From assembly GCA_900079695.1 (NCBI GenBank), contig LT599022.1, forward strand, positions 2,734,001 through 2,798,000: 64,000 bases of DNA, in the 5' to 3' direction. Numbering within the stretch: position 1 is the first letter of the stretch; each line of letters begins with the position of its first letter. The position numbers and the translations under genes are program-made. Source of the DNA: an uncultured Alphaproteobacteria bacterium (GTDB lineage: Bacteria > Pseudomonadota > Alphaproteobacteria > Rhodospirillales > Rhodospirillaceae). Under the pieces are notes generated by a model. The model ran no database searches and was not told the origin of the DNA. It saw only the letters and a list, made by a program, of their open reading frames with translations. Below, in pieces: positions 30,193-39,665 of this stretch.

Positions 30193-32387
30193 TCAGCCCT
30201 CGCGCACCGACGAGATGAAGCGTTCGACGCCGCCGCGCAGGCGCTCCGCCACCTCGGCGAGACCGCGCGCCGCCTCCAACACCTCCGACGCCGCACCCTC
30301 GGATTCGATCGTCGCCTGAGTGACGCTGACGATGTTGGTGGAGACGTCGCCGACTCCGGAGGCCGCCTGCTGAACGTTGCGCGCGATTTCCTGGGTCGCC
30401 GCGCCCTGCTCCTCGACCGCCGAGGCGATCGCCGACGAGATTTCGCTGATCCGCCCGATCGTCGTCGCGATCGCCTGGATCGCCGTCACCGCTTCGCCGG
30501 TCGACGCCTGCACCGCGGCGACCTGGCCGCCGATCTCCTCGGTCGCTCTGGCGGTCTGGTTGGCGAGGCTTTTCACCTCGCCCGCCACCACCGCGAAGCC
30601 CTTGCCCATGTCGCCCGCGCGCGCCGCCTCGATCGTGGCGTTGAGGGCGAGCAGATTGGTCTGACTGGCGATGTCGGTGATCAGGCCGATCACGTCGCCG
30701 ATTCGCCCGGCGGCCGAGGACAGGCCGGTGACGATCGCGTTGGCGCGCTCCGCCTCGGTCACCGCGCCCGCGGCGATCTCGGCGGATTCCACCACCTGAC
30801 GGCCGATTTCCTGAATCGAGGCCGAGAGTTCGGTGGTCGCCGACGAGACCGTCTGAACGTTGACCGACGCCTGCTCGGAGGCGGCGGCGACGGCGCTCGC
30901 CTGCTGTTCCGCCTGATTGGTGGCGGCGGTGAGAATCTCCGCCGAGTGGGAGAGTTCGTCCGACCGGCGCGTCACCTCGTCGACGATGCCCATCACCTGC
31001 GCCTCGAAATCGGCGGCGAGCGCGTTCATCGCCTCGCGTCGCTCCGCGGCGGCGCGCTGCGCCTGCGCAGCCTGCTCGGCTTCGAGGCGCCGCACCTCGC
31101 GGGCGTTGTCCTTGAACACCTGCACCGCTTCGGCCATCTGGCCGATCTCGTCGGCCTGGCCGCGCGCCGGAACCTCGGCGTCGAGATCGCCGTCGGCGAG
31201 CGCGCGCATCGCCCCGGTCATCCGCACGATCGGCCGACTCACGCCCCCGGCGGCGAGCCAGATCGCCAGCACCGCCAGCACCGCGATGCCCGCGCCGACC
31301 GCGACCATCCAGCCGGACGCGGCGGCGGCGCGTTGGGAAAGCCCGGCGCCGAGGGCCTCGGCGTCGGCCATCACCACGTCGCGCGGCACCGACACCAGGA
31401 CCATCCACGGCTTGCCGGTATCGCCGAGCGGAATCGGCTGGAACACCCGGAGGAAGTTGCCGTCCTTGCTCCAGCGCATCAATCCCTTGCCGGTCCTGAT
31501 CAGTTCGAGGTCGTTCTGCCACTGGGCGCTGCGCCGCGCGTAGCTGCCGCCGATGTCGGCGGGGCGGGCGCTGTCGGCGACGATCAGCCCGAGGTCGGAG
31601 AGGATCACCACCTCGCTCTTGCCGCCGAACACCGATGCGCTCGCCTTCACCGCAGCTCCTGCACGAACCGGAGGTTGAAGTCGGCCCCGGCGACGCCGAG
31701 GAAGCGCCCCTGCGAGAGGATCGGCGCGGACATCGTCGCCAGGAACACGTTCTTGCCCTGCACCACGTAGGGCAGCGGCCCGAGCACGCTTTCGCGGCCG
31801 GTTTCCTTGGGGCCGAGGTACCAGCCGCCCTTCATCGTGCCGTTGGGGTGCAGTTCGCGGCTGTCGTACTCGACGAGCGGCTGCACGGTGATGAAGCCGG
31901 ACTCGGGATCGCGGGTCCAGTAGGGGAGGAACCGACCGGTGGCGTCGGATCCGACGAAGGCGTTGTCGCGGAACATCTCGTCGTTCCCGTCGACCGCGTT
32001 CGGTTCCCACGCCGAATAGGTGCCGTTGAACGCCGGGTTGCCCTTGAGGGTCTGGTTGAGGATGTTGAGCATCACCTTACGGCGCAGGTTGTCCGGCACG
32101 CTGTTGCCGTGCGGCGCGCCGACGATCGCGAAGACGTCGGCGAGGGTGCGGGCGGCGTTGAGAGCCTCCTCGAACTTGGCGCGCAGCAGGTTGGCCTGTC
32201 CGGTGGCGAGGTTCTGTAGCGAGTCCCGGGTCTTGCGGTCGACGAGGTCGGACACCGTGGCGGTGACGTAGGCGGTGTTGGCGGCGGCGAAGAAGTAGCT
32301 CGCGGCGGTCGTCGCCGCCGCGGTCGCGATCAGGCACAGCCCCGCGAGAAGGGCGATTTTGGTTTTGATCGATCGCGACTGCGCCAT
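30193..32387 (-). pseudogene. Methyl-accepting chemotaxis protein, split by a single-base frameshift
   Basis: Two frames together make one receptor of about 731 residues. The first (32387-31647) holds membrane helix 1 and most of a dCache sensor ([28 protein letters not shown]) and stops at FVQELR. The second frame (from about 31650) continues the same domain ([14 protein letters not shown]), then helix 2, HAMP, and the MCP signalling region ([29 protein letters not shown]). At the joint the reading is GAGCTGCGGTGAAG; one extra G after GAGCTG restores E-L-A-V-K. It may be a real loss, a phase-variable site or a sequencing error. Confidence 0.88.
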
Positions 32388-32479
32388 GCGATGGGTCCCC
32401 CGTTCCGAGCCGTCGACATCCTTTCAGCTTAGAGTTTTCTGATTCGCGGGAAAAGCGTATTGCTCGCGCGGAAAATAGA

Positions 32480-33316
32480 TCAGGCGGCGAAATCCGCGCG
32501 CCAGGCCGCGCGCAGAGCGTCGGCGTCGGCGCGGCGGAGGCCGAGGCGGGCGAGGGCGTCCGCCACCGCCGCGACCGAGGCGGCGTTGTCGGGAGCGATC
32601 GTGCCGTCGGGGAGGTGGAGGTTGTTCTCGAACCCGATCCGGACGTGGCCGCCGAGGAGCGCCGACGCGGCCGCGCACGCCGCCTCGAAGCGGCCGAACG
32701 CACAGGTCATCCAGTGCGCCGGGCGCGGCATCCCGGGGGCGAGGAACGGCAGCAAATCGGCGGGCGCGGAGGTCTGCCCGGCGGTGTAGCGGCCGAGCAC
32801 GAACAGTACCGGCGGATCGGCCCACGGCACCAGTCCGCGCCGGATCAGCGCGGCGAGCCGGGCGAATTCGGCGGCGGAGTAGACGATCATCTGCGGCGCG
32901 ACGCCTTCGGCCTTGAGCCACAGCAGAAACTCGGCGAACCGCGATTCCGCCGCCGCATCCGGGCAGAGCTCCCGCAGCGCCAGTGAGACCGCCTCGGGCC
33001 GCACCGCCCGCACCACCGCGATCTGCTCCGCCGGGGCATAGCGTCCGAGCGCCTCGCTGGTGATCTGCGCCACCAGCCGGGTTCCCACCGCGCCGCGGAT
33101 CGCCGCGAGGGCTGCGGCGTAGGCATCGGCGTCGAGCAGGTGGCCGCCCTCGCGGTCGCGCACATGAACGTGGATCATCGCCGCGCCGGCGTCGAGACAC
33201 GCGGCGGCGGTCTCGGCGAGTTCGGACGGCGTGAGCGGAATCGCCGGGTGGTCGGCCTTGACGCGGCGGCCGCCGTTGGGGGCGACGGCGAGGGCGACGG
33301 GTGCCTGTTCTGTCAT
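32480..33316 (-). CDS. BKACE-family beta-keto acid cleavage enzyme (DUF849)
   Basis: 278 residues, TIM-barrel metalloenzyme. Family members condense a beta-keto acid with acetyl-CoA, giving acetoacetate and a new acyl-CoA. Visible: the Zn-binding AAMIHVHVRDREGGH, QITSEA and the late HVRIGFENNLHLPDG. The starting VALAVAPNGGRR matches the family N-terminus. Substrates vary (3-keto-5-aminohexanoate, dehydrocarnitine, beta-ketoadipate and others) and cannot be settled by eye. It is divergent from the RpiR regulator that heads the aminotransferase/TRAP cluster, so it probably belongs to that pathway. Confidence 0.9.
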   Translation of the reverse strand: MTEQAPVALAVAPNGGRRVKADHPAIPLTPSELAETAAACLDAGAAMIHVHVRDREGGHLLDADAYAAALAAIRGAVGTRLVAQITSEALGRYAPAEQIAVVRAVRPEAVSLALRELCPDAAAESRFAEFLLWLKAEGVAPQMIVYSAAEFARLAALIRRGLVPWADPPVLFVLGRYTAGQTSAPADLLPFLAPGMPRPAHWMTCAFGRFEAACAAASALLGGHVRIGFENNLHLPDGTIAPDNAASVAAVADALARLGLRRADADALRAAWRADFAA

Positions 33317-33429
33317 CGGATTGCCTCGATTTTAAGCATGAGGGTCACGGCTGCCCGTGAATGAAACAAATATTGCATCCTTGGCGGGTTTTCGTCTATC
33401 TCTGAAACATTCGAATCATGGAGACGGAC

Positions 33430-34308
33430 ATGGATCAAGGGCCGCTCGGCCGCCGCCTGCTTGCGGATTTCGGCCGCCTTTCGCCGCAGCTGCGGCAGGC
33501 GGCGCGGTTCGTCGTCGAACACCCCGACGACGTCGCGCTGCTGACGATGCGCGAGCAGGCGCGCCGCGCCGGGGTGCAGCCGGCGACGATGACCCGCCTC
33601 GCCCAGCGCCTCGGTTTCGCGGGGTACGACGCGGTGCGCGGGCTCTATGCCGAGGCGGTGCGCGCGGGCGAGATCGGCTTCGCCGGGCGGGCCGGACGGC
33701 AGATCGCCCAGCAGCGCGAGCGCGGCGCGTCCGGCCTTGCCGACGCCTATCTCGCCGCGGCGATCGACGATCTCGCCGCGCTCCGCGCCCCCACCGTTCT
33801 CGCGGGGCTGGGCGACGCCGCCGACCTGCTCGCCGCCGCGCCGCGGATCTATTGCCTCGGCCTGCGCGCGAGCTTTCCGCCCGCATGGGCGGCGGCGTAT
33901 CTCCTCGGCCTGATCGACGACCGCGCGATCCTGCTCGACGACGGCGGCGCGCTGCTCGCCGATCGCGCCCGCGCCGCCGCCGCCGGCGACGCCGCGCTGG
34001 CGTTCGGCTTCGCGCCCTATACCCGCGCCACCGTCGACGCCGCGCGCGATCTCGCCGCGCGCGGCGTCGCGGTGGTCGCCGTCACCGACGGCCCGGCGTC
34101 GCCGCTCGCCCGCCTCGCGCGGGTGGCGATCCGCGTCGGCGGCGGCGAGTCTCCGTCGTTCTTCCGATCCTTCGCCGCCGCCTTCGCGGTGGCCGAAGTG
34201 CTTGCCGCGCTGGTCGCCGGCAAGCGCGGCGACGCCGCCCAGGCGGCCCTCGCCGAAACCGAGCGCCGCCTGGCCGCGAGCCGGGTCCATTGGGTTGAGA
34301 AGGAGTGA
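33430..34308 (+). CDS. RpiR/MurR-family regulator with SIS domain
   Basis: 292 residues from the ATG at 33430, six bases after GGAG; the ATG at 33418 has no such site. N-terminal HTH_6 (SPQLRQAARFVVEHPDDVAL, VQPATMTRLAQRLGF) and a C-terminal SIS sugar-phosphate-binding fold (IYCLGLRASFPPAWAAAYLL, ARGVAVVAVTDGPASPLA). Its stop precedes the aminotransferase ATG by two bases. TGAAACA is repeated 41 bases apart (33362, 33403) in the gap towards the BKACE gene and could be the operator. Confidence 0.9.
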   Translation: MDQGPLGRRLLADFGRLSPQLRQAARFVVEHPDDVALLTMREQARRAGVQPATMTRLAQRLGFAGYDAVRGLYAEAVRAGEIGFAGRAGRQIAQQRERGASGLADAYLAAAIDDLAALRAPTVLAGLGDAADLLAAAPRIYCLGLRASFPPAWAAAYLLGLIDDRAILLDDGGALLADRARAAAAGDAALAFGFAPYTRATVDAARDLAARGVAVVAVTDGPASPLARLARVAIRVGGGESPSFFRSFAAAFAVAEVLAALVAGKRGDAAQAALAETERRLAASRVHWVEKE

Positions 34309-34310
34309 TC

Positions 34311-35651
34311 ATGACCCACATCCTGCACCGCCAGATCAAGGGGGTGCTGCCGACCGCGGTCGGCGGCCGCGGCGTCGAGCTGTTCGACGCCGACGGCAAG
34401 AGCTATATCGACGCCTCGGGCGGGGCGGCGGTTTCGTGCCTCGGGCACAACCATCCGGACGTGATCGCGGCGATCAAGGCGCAGGCCGACGCGCTTGCCT
34501 TCGCCCACACCGGGTTCTTCACCTCGGCGCCCGCCGAGGCGCTCGCCGACCGCCTGATCGCCACCGCGCCGAAGGGGCTCGACTACGTCTACTTCGTCTC
34601 CGGCGGTTCGGAGGCGGTGGAGGCCGCGCTCAAGATGGCGCGCCAGTACTTCGTCGAAACCGGCGAGCCGCAGCGCACGAAGATCGTCGCCCGCGAGCAG
34701 AGCTACCACGGCAACACCGTCGGCGCGCTGTCGGCGGGCGGCAACCGCTGGCGGCGCAGGCTCTATGAGCCGATCCTGCTCGACACCCACCACATTCCCC
34801 CGTGCTACGCCTACCGTCACCGGGCTCCCGGCGAGAGCGACGCCGCCTACGCCGCCCGCGCCGCCCAGGCGCTCGAGGACAAGATCCTCGAACTCGGGCC
34901 GGAGACCGTGATGGCGTTCGTCGCCGAGACCGTGGTCGGCGCGACCGCGGGCGCGGTGCCGCCGGTCGCCGACTACTTCAAGCGCATCCGCGCGATCTGC
35001 GACAAGTACGGCGTGCTGCTGATCCTCGACGAGGTGATGAGCGGCATGGGCCGCACCGGCACCCTCCACGCCTGCGAACAGGAAGGCGTCTCCCCCGATC
35101 TCCTCACCATCGCCAAGGGCCTGGGCGGCGGCTATCAGCCGATCGGCGCGACGCTGCTGAGCAAGCGGATCTACGATGCCTTCGCAAGAGGCAGCGGCTT
35201 CTTCCAGCACGGCCACACCTACATGGGCCACCCGATGGCGTGCGCCGCCGCGCTGGCGGTGCAGCAGGTGATCGCGCGCGACGACCTGCTCGCCAACGTC
35301 CGCGCGATGGGGGCGAGGCTGGCCGCGGGTTTGCAGGCGCGATTCGGCGATCATCGGTTCGTCGGCGACATCCGCGGCCGCGGCCTGTTCCAGGCGCTGG
35401 AGCTGGTGGCCGACCGCGACTCCAAGGAACCCTTTGATCCGGCACTGAAATTGCATGCTCGCGTAAAACAGGCAGCCATGGCTAGGGGATTGATGGTATA
35501 CCCGTCAGGGGGTACGGTTGACGGGGAGCGTGGCGACCATGTGTTGCTGGCGCCCCCGTTCATTGCTACCGCCGGGACCATCGACGCCATCGTCGTGCGC
35601 CTCGGCGAGGCGCTCGACGCCGCGCTTTCGGACGCAGGCCTCAGCAGCTGA
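34311..35651 (+). CDS. Class III PLP-dependent aminotransferase
   Basis: 446 residues from the ATG at 34311 (AAGGAG five bases upstream). Fold type I; PLP motifs are VSGGSEAVEAALKMAR, SYHGNTVGALS, LILDEVMSGMG (Asp) and TIAKGLGGGYQPIGA with the Schiff-base Lys. It belongs to the omega-amino-acid/4-aminobutyrate-like group. Placed between an RpiR regulator and a TAXI-TRAP transporter, it probably removes the amino group of the imported compound so that the keto product can go to the BKACE enzyme; this order is inference. Confidence 0.92.
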   Translation: MTHILHRQIKGVLPTAVGGRGVELFDADGKSYIDASGGAAVSCLGHNHPDVIAAIKAQADALAFAHTGFFTSAPAEALADRLIATAPKGLDYVYFVSGGSEAVEAALKMARQYFVETGEPQRTKIVAREQSYHGNTVGALSAGGNRWRRRLYEPILLDTHHIPPCYAYRHRAPGESDAAYAARAAQALEDKILELGPETVMAFVAETVVGATAGAVPPVADYFKRIRAICDKYGVLLILDEVMSGMGRTGTLHACEQEGVSPDLLTIAKGLGGGYQPIGATLLSKRIYDAFARGSGFFQHGHTYMGHPMACAAALAVQQVIARDDLLANVRAMGARLAAGLQARFGDHRFVGDIRGRGLFQALELVADRDSKEPFDPALKLHARVKQAAMARGLMVYPSGGTVDGERGDHVLLAPPFIATAGTIDAIVVRLGEALDAALSDAGLSS

Positions 35652-35767
35652 AAGGCGTGCCGAAAAGCCCCCCGCGGGGCGACCGCTTCTAAAACCCGGG
35701 ACGCGGGACCCGGGCGCAATCCGACCCGCCGATCCACGACGGGCACCACAACACGGGGATTATCGTC

Positions 35768-36745
35768 ATGCGTTTGCAGAAGAAGTCGATCGTATCCGCC
35801 GCCATCTTCGCCACCGTGATGGGCTCGATGAGCGTCGCCGACGCCGCCGACCAGCGCTTCATCACCATCGGCACCGGCGGCGTCACCGGCGTCTACTATG
35901 CCGTCGGTGGGGCGATTTGCCGCCTGATGAACAAGGATTACAAGACCACCGGGGTGCGCTGCTCGACCGAATCCACCGGCGGCTCGGTGTTCAACGTCAA
36001 CGCGATCAAGTCGGGCGAGCTCGACTTCGGCCTCAGCCAGTCCGACGTGCAGTACAACGCCTACGAAGGCAAGGCCCAGTTCGAGAAGGACGGCAAGGTC
36101 GCCGACCTGCGCGCGGTCTTCGGCGTGCATGCGGAGCCGCTCACCGTGCTCGCCCGCCGCGACGCCAACGTCAACAAGTTCGAGGACTTCGCCGGCAAGC
36201 GCTTCAACGTCGGCAACCCCGGCTCGGGCACCCTCGCCTCGATGGAAGAGCTGCTCGCCGCGATGAAGTGGACCCGCGCGAAGTTCTCCCTCGCCGCCGA
36301 GCTGAAGCCCGACGAAATGGGCCCGGCGCTGTGCGACAACAAGATCGACGGCTTCGTCTTCACCGTCGGCCATCCGTCGGCGGCGATCCAGGATCCGACC
36401 ACCGCGTGCAACGCCAAGATCATCCCGCTCGAGGGCGCGGCGGTCGACGCGATCGTCAAGGCGCATCCGTACTACTCCGTCGCCACCATTCCGGGCGGCA
36501 TGTACGCGGGCAACCCGGACCCGGTGAAGACCTACGGCGTGCGCGCCACCGTGGTCACCTCGGCGAAGGTGCCGGACGACATCGTCTACAACCTCGTGAA
36601 GGCGGTGTTCGACAACTTCGACGACTTCAAGAAGCTGCATCCGGCGTTCGCCCACCTCGATCCGAAGGATATGGTGAAGGCGGGTCTGTCGGCGCCGCTG
36701 CATCCCGGCGCCGCGAAGTACTACAAGGAGAAGGGCTGGCTCTGA
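35768..36745 (+). CDS. TAXI-family TRAP transporter substrate-binding protein
   Basis: 325 residues: signal peptide (about 1-27, ending SVADA) and a periplasmic binding fold with the TAXI signature [40 protein letters not shown] and [20 protein letters not shown] are also typical. It presents the ligand to the fused DctQM permease encoded next. A strong hairpin between the two genes may allow more binding protein than permease. The ligand is unknown; TAXI systems take up dicarboxylates, glutamate and other organic acids. Confidence 0.95.
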   Translation: MRLQKKSIVSAAIFATVMGSMSVADAADQRFITIGTGGVTGVYYAVGGAICRLMNKDYKTTGVRCSTESTGGSVFNVNAIKSGELDFGLSQSDVQYNAYEGKAQFEKDGKVADLRAVFGVHAEPLTVLARRDANVNKFEDFAGKRFNVGNPGSGTLASMEELLAAMKWTRAKFSLAAELKPDEMGPALCDNKIDGFVFTVGHPSAAIQDPTTACNAKIIPLEGAAVDAIVKAHPYYSVATIPGGMYAGNPDPVKTYGVRATVVTSAKVPDDIVYNLVKAVFDNFDDFKKLHPAFAHLDPKDMVKAGLSAPLHPGAAKYYKEKGWL

Positions 36746-36765
36746 AGCCGGTCCGGCAATCTCGA

Positions 36766-36790
36766 GGGGGGAGCGCGACGCGCTCCCCCT
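36766..36790 (+). terminator. Hairpin between binding-protein and permease genes
   Basis: GGGGGAGCGC / GCGCTCCCCC, 10-bp perfect stem with a 3-base loop, 20 bases after the binding-protein stop and without a T run. More likely an mRNA-stabilising or partial-termination hairpin than a full terminator. The rest of the 285-base gap up to 37030 shows nothing else I can name. Confidence 0.6.
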
Positions 36791-37030
36791 GGCCATTGAG
36801 GTCAACGCGCCCGCGGAATCGGGCAGGGGTCATCGGGTACGACGCGGCAGGGCCGGTCCGTGCGGGGGCGCGGGCGGCAACGCCGCCGTAATTTCGGCAC
36901 GGTTCCGGTCCGTGGTGCGGATCGGAGGGACGCGCGCGCGGCCGCCGACGGCGGTGCGGCGCGGTTTGCCGTTTACGGAGTCGTTTCCCATCGGTTAATA
37001 GGTCCGGGCCCAGGACGAATGAGGGGAAGT

Positions 37031-39655
37031 ATGAGCAACACCGACACCAGCAAGCCCGAAGCCCATGCCGTCGACGCCGAGGCGCTTCAGGACCTCGTCA
37101 CCGCCGTCGACATGGGCGGGCGGAAACCCACGGGCCTGACCGCGAAGCTCATGATGGCGATCGCGTTCTCGTGGTCGATGTTCCAGCTCTGGTACGCTTC
37201 GCCGCTGCCGTTCATGCTCAATATCGGCGTCATCACCGACGGCATCGCCCGCTCGATCCACCTCGCGTTCGCGATCTTCCTCGCGGCGCTCAGCTACCCG
37301 GCGTTCGTGCGCTCGCCGCGCGACCGGGTGCCGCTGTCCGACTGGCTTCTCGGCATCGCCGGCGCGTGCGCGACGCTCTATCTCGTGGTGTTCTACCGCG
37401 ATCTCGCGCTGCGCCCCGGCCTGCCCACCACCACCGACGTGGTGGTCTCGGTGGTCGGCGTGGTGGTGCTGCTGGAAATGGCGCGCCGCGCCGTCGGCCC
37501 CGCGATCATGGTGATCGCGATCGTGATGCTCGGCTACATCTTCGCGGGTCCCCACCTGCCCGGAATGATCGCCCACAAGGGCGCGTCGCTTTCGCGCGTC
37601 GCCTCGCAGATGTGGCTGACCTCCGAGGGCATCTTCGGCGTCGCGCTCGGCGTGTCCACCAACGTGGTGTTCATGTTCGTGCTGTTCGGCACGCTGCTGG
37701 AAAAGGCGGGCGCGGGCGGCTATTTCATCCAGCTCGCGTTCTCGATCCTCGGCGGCTTTCGCGGCGGCCCGGCGAAGGCGGGCGTGGTCGCCTCCGGCCT
37801 CACCGGAATGATCTCCGGCTCCTCGATCGCCAACGTCGTCACCACCGGCACCTTCACCATTCCGCTGATGAAGCGGGTCGGCTATTCGCCGGTGAAGGCG
37901 GGCGCGATCGAGTGCGCGGCGGGCGTCAACGGCCAGATCATGCCGCCGGTGATGGGCGCGGCGGCGTTCCTGATCGCCGAGTACGTCGGCATCTCCTACG
38001 CCGAAGTGGTCAAGCACGCGTTCTTCCCGGCGCTGCTGACCTACGGCTCGCTGTTCTACATCGTCGACATCGAGGCGATGAAGATGGGCCTCAAGGGCCT
38101 GCCGACCTCGCGCCGCGGCACCCTGCTCAACGCCGCGCTGCGCACCCTGATGGGCTTCGCCGGGGCGATCGTGCTCGCGGGCGTGATCTACTACGCGATC
38201 GGCTGGGTCAAGGTGGTGTTCGGCGCCGCCGCCTCGCCGATCATCGCGGTGGCGGTGGCGGTGGCCTACGTCGCGCTGATCGCCTACCGCGCGAAGTTCC
38301 CCGACATGCCGCTCGACGATCCCAACACCGGGTTCGTCAAGGTGCCCGAATTCCAGGCCACCGCGCGCACCGGCCTGCACTTCATCCTGCCGGTGGTGGT
38401 GCTGATCTGGAGCCTGATGGTCGAGGAGCTGTCGCCCGGCCTCTCGGGCTTCTGGGGCACCGTCACCCTGGTGCTGCTGATCATTACCCAACGGCCGCTC
38501 ACCGCGTGGTTCCGCGGCCGGCGGGAGATTCTCGGCCGCGAGTTCCGCGCCGGTCTCGTCGATCTCTTCGAGGGGCTGGTGTCGGGCGCGCGCAACATGA
38601 CCACCGTCGGCATCGCCACCTCGACCGCGGGCATCGTCGTCGGCACCGTGCTGCTCACCGGCATCGGTCTGGTGATGACCGAGGTGGTGGAGCTGGTCTC
38701 CGGCGGCTCGCTGGTGATCATGCTGCTGCTCACCGCGGTGATCTGCATCATTCTCGGCATGGGGATGCCGACCACCGCGGCCTACGTCGTCGTCGCCACC
38801 CTGATGGCCCCGGTGGTGGTGGACATCGCCGCCAAGAACGATCTCGCGCTGCCGCTCGTGGCGGTGCACCTGTTCGTCTTCTACTTCGGCCTGATGGCCG
38901 ACGTGACGCCGCCGGTCGGCCTCGCCGCCTACGCCGCCGCGGCGATCTCGGGCGGAGACCCGGTGAAGACCGGCGCGCAGGGATTCCGCTACGAGATCCG
39001 CACCGCGCTGCTGCCGTTCATCTTCATCTTCAACCACCGCCTGCTGATGATCGACATCGACGGTCCGGTCGAGTTCGTGATCATGGTGGGAAGCTCGGTG
39101 GCGGCGATGGTGGCGTTCGTCGGCGCGACCCAGCACTGGCTGCTGGTGCGCAACCGCATTTACGAAACCGCGGCGCTGGTGCTGATCTGCTTCACCCTGT
39201 TCCGGCCGGGCTTCTGGCTCGACATGATCTCTCCGCCCTATACCCTCGAACCGGCGAGCATCCTGATCGCCGAGGCGCAGGCGACGCCGCCCGGCGGCTC
39301 GCTGCACGTCCGCTTCTCGAGCGTCAATCCGCTCGGCGAGGAGGTCGAGAAGCTGGTGCGGATCAAGGTCGGCGAAGGTACGACCGGGCAGCAGAAGCTC
39401 GCGAGCGCGGGTCTCAACGTCAGCGCGCTCGGCGACATGGTGACGGTCACCACCGTTCGCCTCGGCAGCCTGCCGAACAAGTTCGGCATCCAGGCAGGCG
39501 ACAGCGTCGTCGCGGTGGCCAAGCCCACCGACCGTCCGGCGCGCGAGTGGTTCATGCTGCCGGCGCTGGCGCTGCTCGGGCTGATCTTCTTCGCGCAGAT
39601 GCGCCGCAAGAAGCGCCTCGCCGCCGAGGGCCTGCCGCTCACCGGCCGCGTCTGA
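37031..39655 (+). CDS. TRAP transporter permease, fused DctQM (TAXI type) with C-terminal DUF3394
   Basis: 874 residues from the ATG at 37031, preceded by GAGGGGAAG. Small-subunit helices come first, then the large DctM-like subunit (GVVASGLTGMISGSSIANVV, GVNGQIMPPVMGAAAFLIAEY, GMGMPTTAAYVVVATLMAP, GLMADVTPPVGLAAYAAAAI), about 18 helices in all. From about 670 a DUF3394 extension follows with a soluble beta-rich segment (about 740-840) and a last helix. Na+-driven uptake of an organic acid together with the binding protein upstream. Convergent with the MFS gene, 10 bases apart. Confidence 0.94.
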   Translation: MSNTDTSKPEAHAVDAEALQDLVTAVDMGGRKPTGLTAKLMMAIAFSWSMFQLWYASPLPFMLNIGVITDGIARSIHLAFAIFLAALSYPAFVRSPRDRVPLSDWLLGIAGACATLYLVVFYRDLALRPGLPTTTDVVVSVVGVVVLLEMARRAVGPAIMVIAIVMLGYIFAGPHLPGMIAHKGASLSRVASQMWLTSEGIFGVALGVSTNVVFMFVLFGTLLEKAGAGGYFIQLAFSILGGFRGGPAKAGVVASGLTGMISGSSIANVVTTGTFTIPLMKRVGYSPVKAGAIECAAGVNGQIMPPVMGAAAFLIAEYVGISYAEVVKHAFFPALLTYGSLFYIVDIEAMKMGLKGLPTSRRGTLLNAALRTLMGFAGAIVLAGVIYYAIGWVKVVFGAAASPIIAVAVAVAYVALIAYRAKFPDMPLDDPNTGFVKVPEFQATARTGLHFILPVVVLIWSLMVEELSPGLSGFWGTVTLVLLIITQRPLTAWFRGRREILGREFRAGLVDLFEGLVSGARNMTTVGIATSTAGIVVGTVLLTGIGLVMTEVVELVSGGSLVIMLLLTAVICIILGMGMPTTAAYVVVATLMAPVVVDIAAKNDLALPLVAVHLFVFYFGLMADVTPPVGLAAYAAAAISGGDPVKTGAQGFRYEIRTALLPFIFIFNHRLLMIDIDGPVEFVIMVGSSVAAMVAFVGATQHWLLVRNRIYETAALVLICFTLFRPGFWLDMISPPYTLEPASILIAEAQATPPGGSLHVRFSSVNPLGEEVEKLVRIKVGEGTTGQQKLASAGLNVSALGDMVTVTTVRLGSLPNKFGIQAGDSVVAVAKPTDRPAREWFMLPALALLGLIFFAQMRRKKRLAAEGLPLTGRV

Positions 39656-39665
39656 CCCCATCCCG

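Noticed and set aside
36995-39661. 888-residue minus-strand frame over the TRAP permease
   Set aside because: Low-complexity His/Arg/Glu-rich shadow of the permease gene.
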